Source: Plotosus lineatus
Lineage: Eukaryota > Chordata > Actinopteri > Siluriformes > Plotosidae
DNA length: 64,000 nt
NCBI GenBank assembly: GCA_024760905.1
Contig: CM045728.1
Span: 128,053,298 to 128,117,297, forward strand
Direction of reading: 5' to 3'
Positions 32,733-44,440 of the stretch are shown here, piece after piece. How positions within the stretch are numbered: the first letter of the stretch is position 1; every line of letters begins with the position of its first letter. The translations under genes were made by a program, and so were the position numbers. The notes under the pieces are model-generated. The model saw nothing but the letters and a program-made list of their open reading frames with translations. It ran no database searches and was not told the origin of the DNA.

Positions 32733-33480
32733 ATCAGTCGTTGCCGACTATGGATTTCGCGCGTTCGAGGGTCAAATTTTATTGGCACTACCGACTGTGG
32801 CTGGAGCAGATGTAGTTTGATGGTATGGCTGGAGTGCAAGCCTTCTGCTTGGCTCTCTTTTCCCTGGTAATGGCATGGATCTTTTCTTCTCCAATCTCGA
32901 GTTGTTTCTGGAGAGTAGTGCGCCATTTGCTGCGGTCAGCTGCTACCTCTTCCCAGTTCTCGGTGTTGATGTTCAGGGCTTTCATGTCACGCTTGCAGAT
33001 GTCTTTGTATCGCAAGTGAGGCCGGCCAACACTTCTCTTGCCTGAGGATAGTTCACCGTAGAGGAGGTCCTTTGGAATACGTCCTTCTTCCATCCTACGC
33101 ACATGACCAAGCCATCAGAGTCTGCGTTGTCCGAGTAGTGTGAACATGGTGGGAAGTCCTGCACGCTCAAGAACTTGGGCGTTGGAAACTTTGTCACTCC
33201 AATGAATGCCAAGTATTGGACGAAGTGAGCGCATGTGAAAGTTGTTGAGTTTGCGCTCCTGTCGGGAGTATGTTGTCCATGTTTCGCTGCCATAGAGGAG
33301 AGTGCTGACGATGCAGGCATTGTACACTGTCATGTTTGTTGGAGTTGTCAGCTTTGAGTTCTCCCAGACACGGGTGGTGAGGCGTCCCAGTGTTGTAGCA
33401 GCCTTGCTGATGCGCTTGTTGATTTTGGCATCGAGCGACAGGTTCTCACTGATGGTGGATCCCAGGTATGTAAACTGGTG
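32733..33480 (-). pseudogene. LINE C-terminal fragment (second LINE family)
   Basis: On the minus strand, frames at 33606-33115 and 33102-32788 give FTYLGSTISENLSLD, YNACIVSTLLYGSETWTTYS, LRWLGHVRRMEEGRIPKDLLYGE and GKRSVGRPHLRYKDICKRDM. A Cys/His-like end follows near 32750 in another frame. These are the post-RT region of an EN-type LINE. The same architecture is found in the + strand fragment at 44474-45400. The reverse transcriptase itself is absent, so this is a 5'-truncated insert. Confidence 0.75.
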
Positions 33481-33531
33481 CACGACTATATAATATACAC
33501 ATTTTATATGTATATAAAATTTCATATAATA

Positions 33532-33835
33532 CAGTGGGCACTTGACATTCGCGGGGTATGGTTCCAGGCCTTCCTGCGAGTTTTGTACCCAGAAGTAAAA
33601 CCCCATGTATGACGTTACATTCGCGAATGAGCAGCTGGCAGTAAAATACTATGTATCTATTACATGCACTAAAATATGCTTCTTAAACTCATTCTACAGA
33701 CAGTTTTACTCATAATACAGTATTAATGTAATAAAATATAGTCATGATTAAGAAAAACTTTTTAATTTTGTACTGTGATATTTAGTAATAAAATATATAA
33801 ACATTATACAGCATCCTCTATCAATCTATAATATA
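33532..33835. mobile_element. pogo/Tigger-like element, left part
   Basis: Matches 2453-2755 of the complete copy (cagtgggcacttgacattcg; aaaatactatgtatctatta; aaatatgcttcttaaa). It stops near 33830, and the Tc1 element begins at 33838. Confidence 0.7.
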
Positions 33836-33837
33836 TA

Positions 33838-35324
33838 CTAGTCCGTCTCAAAAAAATTAGCATACTTTGATAAAGTTCATCCTTTTCTGTAATGTACTGA
33901 TAAAAATTAAACTTTCATATATTTTAGATTCATTGCACACCAACTGAAATATTTCAGGTCTTTTATTGTTTTAACGCTGATGATTTTGGCATACAGCTCA
34001 TGAAAACCCAAAATTCTCAATGTCTCAAAAAATTAGCATATCATGAAAAGGTACTCTAAACGAGCTATTAACCTAATCATCTGAATCAACCAATTAACTC
34101 TAAACACCTGCAAAAGATTCCTGAGGCTTTTTAAAACTCCCAGCCTGGTTCATTACTCAAAACCGCAATCATGGGTAAGACTGCCGACCTGACTGCTGTC
34201 CAAAAGGCCATCATTGACACCCTCAAGCAAGAGGGTAAGACACAGAAAGAAATCTCAGTGAATAGGCTGTTCCCAGAGTGCTGCATCAAGGCACCTCAGT
34301 GGGACGTCTGTGGGAAGTGTGGCAGAAAGCGCTGCACAACCAGAAGAGGTGGCCGGACCTTGAGGAAGATTGTGGAGAAGGGCCGATTCCAGACCTCGGG
34401 GGACCTGTGGAAGCAGTGGACTGGGCTGCAGGTGCCGCATTCCCCAGGTCAAGCCACTTTTGAACCAGAAACGGCGGCAGAAGCGCCTGACCTGGGCTAC
34501 AGAGAAGCAGCACTGGACTGTTGCTCAGTGGTCCAAAGTACTTTTTTCGGATGAAAGCAAATTTTGCATGTAATTCGGAAATCAAGGTGCCAGAGTCTGG
34601 AGGAAGACTGGGGAGAAAGAAATGCCAAAATGCCTGAATTCCAGTGTCAAGTAGCCACAGTCAGTGATGGTCTGGGGTGCCATGTCAGCTGCTGGTGTTG
34701 GTCCACTGTGTTTTATCAAGGGCAGGGTCAATGCAGCGAGCTATCAGGAGATTTTGGAGCACTTCATGCTTCCATCTGCTGAAAAGCTTTTTGGAGATGA
34801 AGATTTCATGTTTCAGCATGACCTGGCACCTGCTCACAGTGCCAAAACCACTGTTAAATGGTTTACTGACCATGGTATTACTGTGCTCAATTGGCCTGCC
34901 AACTCTCCTGCCCTGAACCCCGTAGAGAATCTGTGGGATATCGTGAAGAGAAAGTTGAGAGACACCAGACCCAACACTGTGGATGAGCTCAAGGCCGCTA
35001 TCGAAGCATCCTGGGCCTCCGTAACACCTCAGCAGTGCCACAGGCTGATTGCCTCCATGCCACGCCGCATTGAAGCAGTCCTTTCTGCAAAAGGATTCCC
35101 GACCAAGTATTGAGTGCATAACTGAACATAATTATTTGAAGGTCGACTTTTTTGTATTAAAAACACTTTTTATTATTCGGATGAAACAGGCTAATTTTTT
35201 GAGATAGGGATTTTGGGTTTTCATGAGCTGTATGCCAAAATCATCAGTATTAAAACAATAAAAGACCTGAAATATTTCAGTTGGTGTGCAATGAATCTAA
35301 AATACATGAAAGTTAAATTTTTAG
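33838..35324 (+). mobile_element. Tc1-like transposon with IR/DR termini, right end truncated
   Basis: The left end follows TA at 33836. Long inverted repeats of about 210 bp (33838-34060 and 35130-35324) share tgaaatatttcaggtctttt and gatgattttggcatacagct in opposite orientation. An outer and an inner copy of tctcaaaaaaattagcata (33846 and about 34022) form the direct-repeat pair. The right repeat stops after gaaagttaaatttttag. The last 55 or so bases are lost exactly where the satellite begins. Confidence 0.85.
34171..35113 (+). pseudogene. Tc1-like transposase, frameshifted
   Basis: Cut-and-paste transposase. It starts MGKTADLTAVQKAIIDTLKQ (helix-turn-helix). The middle is scrambled by frameshifts with a stop after VLFSDESKFCM (34570). 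The C-terminal 149 codons at 34664-35113 read cleanly (MVWGAMSAAGVGPLCFIKGR, FQHDLAPAHSAKT, SPALNPVENLWDIVKRKL, ending FPTKY). The DDE acids are the Asp of SDES, the Asp of HDLAPAHS and the Glu of NPVENLW, so all three are present but not in one frame. Confidence 0.85.
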
Positions 35325-37556
35325 GGTAGGGTGAGATGCCTAGGGAGAGGGGAAGCCGAGGGGCTAGCCTAAGAGTCAGGGTCCCCGGTGTGCACCGGTT
35401 TGCCCCGTTGTGCACAGTCCTTCCCCCACGCCATTCAGATCCCCCTCGGGAACTAGCCATCCACGAAGCAAGTTGACCCTCAGCCATAGGTTGGGGTTGA
35501 GTCAGGCTTGGGGCAATTTCGAGTTTGGTTATCGATGGGGAGATGTGAAGTGTATCTTGGGTTGCGAGAAGGGGATAATGGGGTGTGCTCCTCTAGGGTT
35601 ATCCAGCAGAGGGCAGGCGAGGGCCACGTGGAAGACGGGGAATGGAGCCGGGGCCGAGGTTGGGGTTAGGGGCCGAGGTTAGGGTTAGGGGGTTAGGATT
35701 AGGGTGAGATGTTAGGCTAGCCCCTCGGCTTCCCTAAGAGTCAGGGTCCCCGGTGTGCACCGGTGCGCCCCGTTGTGCACGGTCCTTCCCCCACGCCATT
35801 CAGATCCTCCCAGGAACCAGCCATCCACGAAGCAAGTTGACCCTCAGCCATAGGTTAGAGTGGAGTCAGGCTTGGGGCAATTTCGAGTTTGGTTATCGAT
35901 GAGGAGAAGTGAAGTGTATTTTGGGTTGCTAGAAGGGGATAATGGGGTGTGCTCCTCTAGGTTTTCCAGCAGAGGGCAGGCTAAGGCCACGTGGAAGACG
36001 GGGAATGGGGCCTGGGCCGAGGTTGGGCTTAGGGGCCTGAGGTTAAGGTTTGGGCTTGGGGTTAGGGGCTAGAGGTTAAGGTTAGGGTTGGGGTCAGGGT
36101 ATCGGTTTGGGGTTAGGGTTGGGATCAGGGTATAGGTTTGGGGTTCGGTGCGAGAGGGTTAGGGTGAGATGTGAGGGAAGCTGGAGGGCTAGCCTCAGAG
36201 TCAGGGTCCCCGGTGTACACCGGTGTGCCCCGTTATGCACGGTCCTTCCCCCACGCCATTCAGACCCCCCCCCCCCCCCAGAAGCCAGCCATCCGTAAAG
36301 CAAGCTTCCCCTCAGTTATAGGTTGGGGCCGAGCCAGGCCTAGGGCAACCTCAAGTTTGGTCATCAGTGGGGAGATGTGAAGTGTGAGGTTGGTGTCCAG
36401 GTATAGGGTTACGGTTACGGGGTTAGGATTAGGGGTTAGATGTTAGCGAAGCCGAGGGGCGAGCCTAAGAGTCAGGGTCCTCAGTGTGCCCCGTTGTGCA
36501 CGGTCCTTCCCCACACCATTCAGATCACTCCAGGAACCAGCCATCCACGAAGCAAGTTGAACCTCAGCCATAGGTTGGGGTTGAGTCAGGCTTGGGGCAA
36601 TTTCGAGTTTGTTTATCAATGAGGAGAAGTGAAGTGCATTTTGGGTTGCTGGAAGGAGATAATGGGGTGTGCTCCTCTAGATTATCCAGCAGAGGGCAGG
36701 CTAAGGCCACGTGGAAGACGGAGAATGGGGCCTGGGCCGAGGCTGGGGTTAGGGGCCTGAGGTTAAGGTTTGGGCTTGGGGTTAGGATTAGGGTTAAGGT
36801 TAGGGGGTTAGGGTTAAGGTTAAGGGGGAGATGTTAGGGAAGCCGAGGGGCTAGCCTAAGAGTCAGGGTCCCCGGTGTATACCGGTGCGCCCCGTCGTGC
36901 ACGGTCTTTCCCCCACGTCATTCAGGCCCCCCAGGGAACCAGCCACCCACGAAGCAAGTTGACCCCCAGCCATAGGTTGGGGTTGAGCCAGACTTGGGGC
37001 AATTTGGAGTTTGGTTATCGATAAGGAGAAGTGAAGTGTATTTTGGGTTGCTAGAAGGGGACCATGGGGTGTGCTCCCCTAGGTTATCCAGCAGAGGGCA
37101 GGCTAAGGCCACGTGGAAGAGGGGGAATTGGGCCTAGGTCGAGGTTGGGGTTAAGGTTTGGGCTTGGGGTCAGGGTATAGGTTTGGGGTTAGGGGCTCGA
37201 GGTTAAGGTTAGGGGCTCGAGGTTAAGGTTAGGGGCTCGAGGTTAAGGTTAGGGTCAGGGTGTAGGATTGGGGTTAGAGGTTAAGGTTAGGGTCTAGGTT
37301 TGGGGTTAGGGAGAGGTTAAGGTTGGGGTTGGGGTCAGGGTATAGGCTTGGGGTTAGGGGCTGGAGGTTAACGTTAGGATTAGAGGTTAAGGTTGGGTTA
37401 GGGTTCAGGGGAGATATTAGGGAAGCCGAGGGGCTCGCCTAAGAGTCAGGGTCCCCGGTGTGTACCGGTGCGCCCCGTTGTGCACAGTCCTTCCCCCACA
37501 TCATTCAGGCCCCCCCAGGGGACCAGCCACCCACGAAGCAAGTTGACCCTAACCCG
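35325..37556. repeat. Telomere-like complex satellite, block 1 (about six units)
   Basis: Each unit has three parts. Part one is a conserved block (gggaagccgaggggctagcc, taagagtcagggtccccggt, gcaagttgaccctcagccat). Part two is ggttatcgatgaggagaagt… ccagcagagggcagg. Part three is a variable run of degenerate TTAGGG/GTTAGGG/GTTAAGG words. The marker aagagtcaggg occurs near 35371, 35736, 36196 (variant), 36466, 36857 and 37441, so unit length varies from about 270 to 580 bp, mostly in the telomere-like part. Open frames here are artefacts. Confidence 0.88.
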
Positions 37557-37559
37557 TTA

Positions 37560-38043
37560 TCAATTAAAGTAAAACAGGAGATGATAAAATATGAAAGTGG
37601 GATTCCGTTGCGTGAAATCGCAAGGGGTGTGGCCGAAACCCCTCTACAATCGGGACGATATTGAAGCAGAAGGAGGCATTAAAAGTGGAGAGACGGTGAC
37701 GGAGGCAATTAATTCGGAAAAAGCAAAAACCATATTTAAGGACCTTGTGAAGGAGGGTGGGGCTGGGAGTGGGGTTCTTCAGACCAGCAACCCTTGGACT
37801 TTAAAGCGTCGCATGGGTGGGACGAGAGATTTAAAAAAAGGTAAACGATTTTCTTTTACTTTTAACATATTTAATACAAAATTGGTGTACTTTTATAATT
37901 TTTAAAAGGGTTTATGGGGTAGTATCGAGAGCCTTGGAACGAATCATGTATTTTACATGTAAAATGCTGCTCAATTTATGAAAAATGCAGTTTACAAAAA
38001 AAGGCGCTGGAACGGATTAATTTCGTAAAGTGAGGTACCACTG
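37560..38043 (+). pseudogene. pogo/Tigger transposase N-terminal relic and terminus
   Basis: A frame near 37565-37835 reads LSIKVKQEMIKYESGIPLRE (helix-turn-helix start), then AKTIFKDLVKEGG, then SNPWTLKRRMGG, resembling the DNA-binding half of pogo-type proteins. The element ends taaagtgaggtaccactg at 38043 before TA; its reverse complement is a pogo-style terminus. The DDE half is absent. Confidence 0.55.
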
Positions 38044-38081
38044 TATAATTATAATATAAAACCCATGCTATTGATTCTGAC

Positions 38082-38701
38082 CTTTATATGTTTTGCAGTC
38101 TGACTCCAGTTCAGTTTACAGTCTTCAAAGACCTCCAGTTTCTCCTGTAGGGGCTTCAGTGCAGTTTTGAGCTCCTCCTGAAACAAAGCCACACACTGCA
38201 TGGAGACTGTTTCAGATCTTATTGTACACATTGTTACTTCACACCACTGAACATTGTACAAGTAAATCTCCCAAATAAACAGTGTGTTTTTGTAATATAC
38301 ATTATTTACCTTACAGTCTGTTACTGCCTCATCAATGGTGCAGAATTTGTGGTTGGTGTATTTTCTTGAACTTTGACACACTACACACACCGGCTGTTGA
38401 TTGTCCAGACAGAGGAGTTTGAATTTCTCATTGTGCAGACCGTTTCAGACCCTGATGAAGATCTCTGACTTCTCACCTGTAAGAAAGTCTCACACAGGTT
38501 CTTTAAGGCCAGATTTGTGGGAGGTTCTTGCATTGATAACTCCCTCCTACAAACGGGACATTCTCTGGATCCTTTTGTGTCCCAGAACTTCTCCAAACAC
38601 ACTTTACACACACTGTGACTGCAGCCCAGAACAACAGGATTCTTGAAGATTTCACAGCACATGGGACAGGAGAAATCCTCCTCTGAGAACTGGGAAGCCA
38701 T
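38082..38701 (-). pseudogene. TRIM family fragment: RING/B-box exon and 96-nt exon
   Basis: Exon 1 (38701-38310) starts MASQFSEEDFSCPMCCEIF and has a C3HC4 RING (C-x2-C, C-x-H-x2-C-x2-C, C-x2-C in ECPVCRRE). After a frameshift near 38445 a B-box reads LHNEKFKLLCLDNQQPVCVVC, and the exon ends at a GGTAAAT donor. Exon 2 (38177-38082) is exactly 96 nt, the usual second TRIM exon (EELKTALKPLQEKLEVFEDC, ending TAKHIK), with a TTTCAG acceptor and GTCAG donor. The following exons (coiled coil, B30.2) are missing; a pogo terminus lies 39 nt further on. TRIMs of this layout in fish (finTRIM-like) are often antiviral E3 ligases. This copy is broken. Confidence 0.8.
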
Positions 38702-38739
38702 TTTATTTTGCTGTTGTTCTCTCCAGTCCGAATGTTCAG

Positions 38740-38756
38740 CGTTTCACTTTAACTAA
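38740..38756 (-). promoter_or_regulatory. Possible ISRE-like site before the TRIM fragment
   Basis: Read on the minus strand, agttaaagtgaaacgc lies about 45 nt upstream of the TRIM start codon. It resembles an interferon response element half, which would suit an interferon-induced TRIM. Match is partial. Confidence 0.3.
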
Positions 38757-39244
38757 AAGTAATTACAGCCTGATTTCAGCTTTCTTTAAAGTAAAACACA
38801 CGAGTTTGTATGTCCAGTTACGAGTCACTTCTTCTCACAGTGCTCAGAATGAGACTCAGATTTCTCCATAAACCGAGAATCAAATGAAACTCACCAGAGA
38901 AGAATGCTACAGGCTGGTTATGGAGGAACGCAGTCGCAAATAGTCTCTAAAAGTCACAAAATAACATTCGTCAGAAAAGTTGGCAAATCCAAAATCTGCT
39001 AAGCTCATTAGCATTCATCGAATGCAGAGGTAGCCTAAAGTCTGAGTAAATAAACAAAAACTGTACTGTACTTATTACACGTGTCTGTAATGTTGGGGTA
39101 ATGGTCAATATAGCAATGTACATCAGTCTCCTCTAGATGGAATCAAAGGAAAAATGTGAGAAAAAAAATGTTGATAATAAAATATGAATTATCAACAAAG
39201 AGGTTGTTGCAGTTGTATCTGCCTGACTTGCAACGGTTACTTAA
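38757..39244. other. Upstream region of the TRIM fragment
   Basis: No repeat or coding signal recognised. Confidence 0.4.
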
Positions 39245-39435
39245 AATGTCTCTAGTCACAGACAGTGAGAGGTGTGGTTTGCCTTTGATAATCCAGTTTG
39301 CCGCACTGTGTGTGTGTGTGTGTGGGTGGGTGGGTGGGGGCTTGGAGGGTGATCGATCACTGATGACAATTCGGTGATCGTGGGGCTTGAACACCACTAA
39401 GCCAACACTCTCCCACTGGGCCACCACTACCCTGT
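39245..39435 (-). repeat. SINE type B fragment (minus strand)
   Basis: cacagacagtgagaggtgtg, tttgataatccagtttgccg and the reversed B box (ggggcttgaacaccactaag), interrupted by a TG/GGGT microsatellite at 39306-39340. Confidence 0.65.
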
Positions 39436-39694
39436 CAATGTTGGATGACATTATAATTGTATCAGAACTAAATTGGACTTCTCTGTGGAAACAACATCTG
39501 AATGAACATGATCATCAGCCCAGAACTAGCATTTCTCACAGTGGGGGGGGGATAAACCTATATTTTATTTTATTGTGTGTATGTGTGATTCATAAGTAAA
39601 ATAATGAGGTTTTTCTAATGTGTGCTAACAAATTTGCCTTTGCCCTCAGTAGTTCATGAAATACATAACATGCCATGGATGATATACATCCAAT

Positions 39695-39830
39695 CAATCA
39701 TTCATTTTCTGAACCGTTTAATCCTAATTAGGGTTACAGAAAGCTGGCACCCATCTCAGCTGACTTTAGGCGTGGGCAGAGTACACCATGAACAGCTCAC
39801 CAGGCCATTGCAGGGCAGACCTCTGTCCAC
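39695..39830 (-). repeat. SINE 'aatcctaattaggg' tail fragment
   Basis: cattttctgaaccgtttaat, cctaattagggttacag, catctcagctgactttaggc and gcagagtacaccatgaacag, without a head. Confidence 0.65.
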
Positions 39831-40992
39831 ATTAAATCTCAATTTTTTTCAAACAATATCTAAACAAATAAATTAAGCTCCAGTCTTTCTATTCAGCGTT
39901 ATTTGGGCTCTTCAATCGCGACAGGGAGATTCCATTCATCGTATGATTTTGGCATATGGAAATCTCACAGCATCTCATACATGAGCATGTTCATTGCCAA
40001 TTAGACTGGATATTTGCAAAAGTCAATCATGGATATAATGTGTCATGTCAAGAATAGGAAATGTTACATTAATACATGCCGAAATTAGTCTGATGTATTG
40101 ATTACCTGATACATTCAGGGGGGGGGGGGGGGGGGGGATCCCTTTGCATTTTTTTCTTTCCCGTCTTTTAAACCATTTAAAAATGGAACAGCAGATAAAC
40201 ATATGATTAAAAAAAAAAAAAAACCACCCAGTAATTAATGTTTGCCACTTAAAGTACTAAAGCAATTAAAATCACGCTGGCAGAATTGAAAGTTCTGATA
40301 GGATCTATACATCAACATGCATCAGATCCATTTTGAAAACTGTGTTGTCCGTGTGCCCGATAGGATTATTAAATCAATATCCCCAGCCAGGGTTCAACTC
40401 CTGCCTTATTGAGCTCATTATGAGGGGGGCCAATATCATACTATACCATTGACTTCCAATTCATATCTGTAAATAATTAACTTAGAAATTAGCTTGTTTC
40501 ACCCTGGGGGTGAATCAAAAGAATAAAACTCCCCACCAACCCTCTTTCGAAAGAATGGTTTGTTTATTTATTTTAATTACTTTATTTGATTGTTTGTTTG
40601 TTTGTTCTGGGGGGGGGGGGGGGGGGGCATAATCTCAGCATCTGGCTTTAGAGATCTTGCTTTACATTCCTGATAATAGTACAAGTAGAATGGAGAGTAG
40701 GAAATGTTCCAACAAGATTACAGTGTCTGTTTAATTTTCATATCATTTGCCTTGACCCCATTGCACTAACCGAGTTATCGAATTATGCAACCCTAATTAT
40801 GATTACATGGTTTTCAGAAAATAAATGAAAAATCAATAATTTGCCATGCTTATTTTTTTCTGAGCTGTCCTGTGCAGCTATGTGACCGTCAACATCTTTC
40901 AGACCAGCTGACTTTTTCATTTACTACAGCAGGCCTTTCATTTTATACACAACATGTAAATAGCTTTGAAAGGAAACTTATGAAAATAATGT
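39831..40992. other. Unassigned, with two long G runs
   Basis: Poly-G runs of about 17-19 bp lie at 40120-40138 and 40611-40627, with an A run near 40209. No gene or known family seen. Confidence 0.5.
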
Positions 40993-41322
40993 TCAGTTCA
41001 GTTTCTGTAACCACTTAATCCTAATTAGGGTTGCAGGGAGCCTAGGGGCGAGGGCAGAGTACACCCTGGACAGCTCGCCAAGCCATTGCAGGGCGGAAAC
41101 ACACTGACGCCTTCGCAGCCTACTCTTGTTGTTGAAATTCAGCAATGGTTCCTTTACATGCCTCACACCGTAGACACATGGCTGGCTTTTGATAACCCAG
41201 TTAGCTGCACCGAGGGGGGGGGGGGGGTTTACAGTGGCAACCTTGTGGAGAGTGGGACTCGAACCCCCAACCTTAGGATCAGTGATCCAGTGCCCTCTAC
41301 CACTAGGCCACCACTACCCTGA
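40993..41322 (-). repeat. SINE type B with 'aatcctaattaggg' tail (minus strand)
   Basis: Complete modular copy with tail (cttaatcctaattagggttg, gagtacaccctggacagctc), body (cagcaatggttcctttacat) and reversed head (gactcgaacccccaacctta, ccactaggccaccactaccc). Confidence 0.78.
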
Positions 41323-42435
41323 AAATAATGTTTACTGCACAAATGAAAATGTCAAACACTGTTGGACAGCATTTAGTATAATTAGAAATAATTTGCTCAA
41401 AACAATATGGCAATGTGTTGGGTATCTTCTCAGGTGTGTGGATTCTATATAGTTACTTTCTGGACATCGTGACGAAAACAGACTTCTGAATGTAAAACAT
41501 TGCACACATAATTTATTATCTTAGAGCCTGCCAGATTATCAAAAGACCCCCATTATGGGTCAGTGATGATCAAGACTAATGCTATCCCAAACATCATCCA
41601 CTAGACAGTGAAATACATTTAGTAGGAAGTTGCAAAGCCTTTCATCAAGACCCGTCAAGGTCCTTTGAGAGATCCTGACCATTCCAAGTCTCCCTGAGGA
41701 AATGAATTACATTACAAAGGCATCGTTTGTCAATCCAATCAACGGCCCATGGGCAACTCGGCCCACAGGGACCAAGCTATAGCCAAAAGGACACTCACGA
41801 ACAAAAGCTCATAATTCAACACAGTGGCATTGCACTTACTCTAATGAGAATTGTTTACACTACTTAAGGTCGTTTACTTACTCACATTCTTACTGAAGCC
41901 CTCTGTCAGCCATGTTCCTTAGGGGAACCCATCAAAGATGTCTTGCATTGTGAGTTGAGTGTTAGCACCCCTAACCCCCAGAACTGATTGCATCAGTTTT
42001 GATGTGTGGAAAATATGATTATGTAAATGTTGTGTACAGTGTATATTCCAATTTGCATTTAAAAAATAATTAAAGCTTGGTGGTATCAGAAAGTCTATGT
42101 GGCAGCAAGACTAAAATCGAGTTCTCTCTGCAGACAGAAAGAAGTCAGGTAGCACCAACCAGTGGTGGGTCATCAGGGCCAGCAAGGCCTTTTGTGCTGG
42201 TCTAAACACTACCAGGAGCACTGACCTACATTTACAACTTCAATTCTAGTATTCGTTCCATGAAATTGTACTAAATTATTTCCAACGGTCTATTCATTTC
42301 TTAGTGTGACTCTTGGCTGTGCTGCTTCCAGTATGTGCATGTTAAATTTTTTGTCCAATCAGATTTCAGCTTTGATGTGCTGCCATGTAATCTAATCAAC
42401 TCAGATAAAAGTTCTGTGTCGAAATATAGAAGGGA
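41323..42435. other. Unassigned intergenic sequence
   Basis: About 1.1 kb in which I recognise no repeat family or coding signal. Confidence 0.45.
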
Positions 42436-42602
42436 TATCCATGACAAAATGCAAATACATGCCCAAACTCCTAGAGACATACAAGATTGACATAGGCCTT
42501 GTCCAAGAAACCCACCTCAATGACAGTGTGCCACCATCCAGCTATACTATCCCTGGATACTCAGTCATCAATGGGGGAAAAAATAAATAAAATAAATAAA
42601 AA

Positions 42603-42634
<32 letters not shown>

Positions 42635-44440
42635 CACCCAAAATATGGTATTGCATTATATGCTAGAAAACCAGATCAGGCGATTGACCTTGATGGTAGC
42701 ACAGAAGAAAATGGCACACAAAGATCATGCATCAAACTTGGAGACACAGAACTACACAACATCTACAAACCTCCTTGCTTGGTTTGGTTTGGCTTGGACT
42801 GGACTGACACCCCCCCCCGAAGCAATAAACCACCCAGCAATGATCATGGGAGACTTCAGTAGCCACCACAACAAATGGGGACACCTAAATAATGACCAAG
42901 CAGGAAATGAGGTGAGCCAGTGGGCGGAGCTTTCTAATGCAGCCCTTCTCTACAACCCTAAAGCCAAAAGCATGCTCAAATCAGCATGCTGGAAGAAAGA
43001 ATACAGACCAGATCTTGCTTTTGTCTCACGAAACAGTAAGGGAAATGTACAAGCAACAAGAGAAGTCCTGACTGACTTTCCTCATAGCCAACATCGCCTG
43101 ACGGTCATCACCACAGCTATCACCATCCCAAAAATTACAGCAATACCCAAGCCACGGTGGAATTTTAGAAAAGCTGACTGACAAGCCTACAAAAATGACT
43201 TTGACAAAACATGCTGAAGAATAAAGTCCACCACTGACAACATTCACCGATTCACAAAACTTATCCTGAGTACAGTGAAGAAACACATACCGAGGGGATG
43301 CAGAAAACATCACATACCCTGTTGGTCAGAACGCAGTCAAAACCTTCTGGAAGAGTATGAAAGGACTCAAGATCAAAACACCGCAGAGGAACTACTTGAG
43401 TCCTTACAAGAGCGTCGCAAAGAAAGATGGGTGGAAGTTGTTGAGAATATGAACTTCACCCACTCTATCAGACAAACCTGGCAAACTATCAAGAAGCTTG
43501 ACCCTGACTCTCGTCCTACAAAATCAGCCCACCTTATTGCCCTAGATGAAATAGTTCAAGAAATAAAAGAGAGAGGAGAACACACACCAAATCAGCAATT
43601 TGAAAAACAGATTAGATAAGAATACAAAACAATTATGGCAAAACAAAGAACCTGCTGGACTTTTTCTCAGTGCTCCAATTACACATAAAGAAATGGCAAA
43701 GGCTATTAAATGCATTAAAATGGTAAGGCCGCTGGTATCGATGGAATCTACCCAGACACGATAACACACCCGGGATACTATGCAATAGAATGGCTAGCTT
43801 CAGTAATAACTGACATCATGGGAAAAGGCACTTACCCTAAAATATGGAATCATGCTAGATTGTCGCCATTCAGAAACCAGGGAAACCAGCCACAGCACCA
43901 TCGAGCTATAGACCATTTATCACTGCTCTGCCGTCTATATAAGTTGTCAGAGAGAATCATTCTCACAAGGATCACACCAAATATAGAACCATTCATACCA
44001 GTGCAGCAATCTAGATTCAAACCACAAAGGGGCACAAGTAAACAGGCCCTAACATCACATATTGAAGCTAGTTTTGAAAAGAAGTTGAAAACAGGAGCTG
44101 TCCTGGTAGACCTGTCTGCAGCCTACCATACAGTACGGACAGCTGAACTCATGCTGAAGCTTACAAAACTAATACCGTGCAAAACAATTCTCAAAGTTTT
44201 GTCCCTTATGACTGGCATCAGGCAGTTCCACGTGGTACTTGGAGGAGAGAAGAGCAAATCGAGAGAAATAAGGAATGGTGTTCCACAAGGCTCAGTTATT
44301 GCTCTGACGCTCTTTAACATCTACATTAGTAATATGCCAGCAACAAAGTCTCCACAACTAGGCTATGCGGATGATTGGGTCTTAGCGCAGCAATCAAAAT
44401 CATGGACAGACATTGAAGAAACGATCAGCAAAGACACATA
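42436..44440 (+). pseudogene. LINE of Jockey/I-like type, EN and RT, decayed
   Basis: Endonuclease motifs are GLVQETHLND (near 42500), AMIMGDFSSHHNKWG and FPHSQHRL. A poly-A run and deletions interrupt the first part. The linker (43275-43619) is followed by RT frames (43818-44440) with VLVDLSAAYHTV, GVPQGSVIALTLFNIYISNM and LGYADDWVLAQ, the catalytic YADD. Several stops and frameshifts separate the frames at 43181, 43619 and 43720. The reading is lost right after ETISKDT at 44440. Confidence 0.75.

Noticed and set aside
35410..37664. Several short frames in the satellite, and a possible CRISPR-like array
   Set aside because: Units are long, variable and telomere-like, in a vertebrate genome; no short regular repeats with unique spacers.
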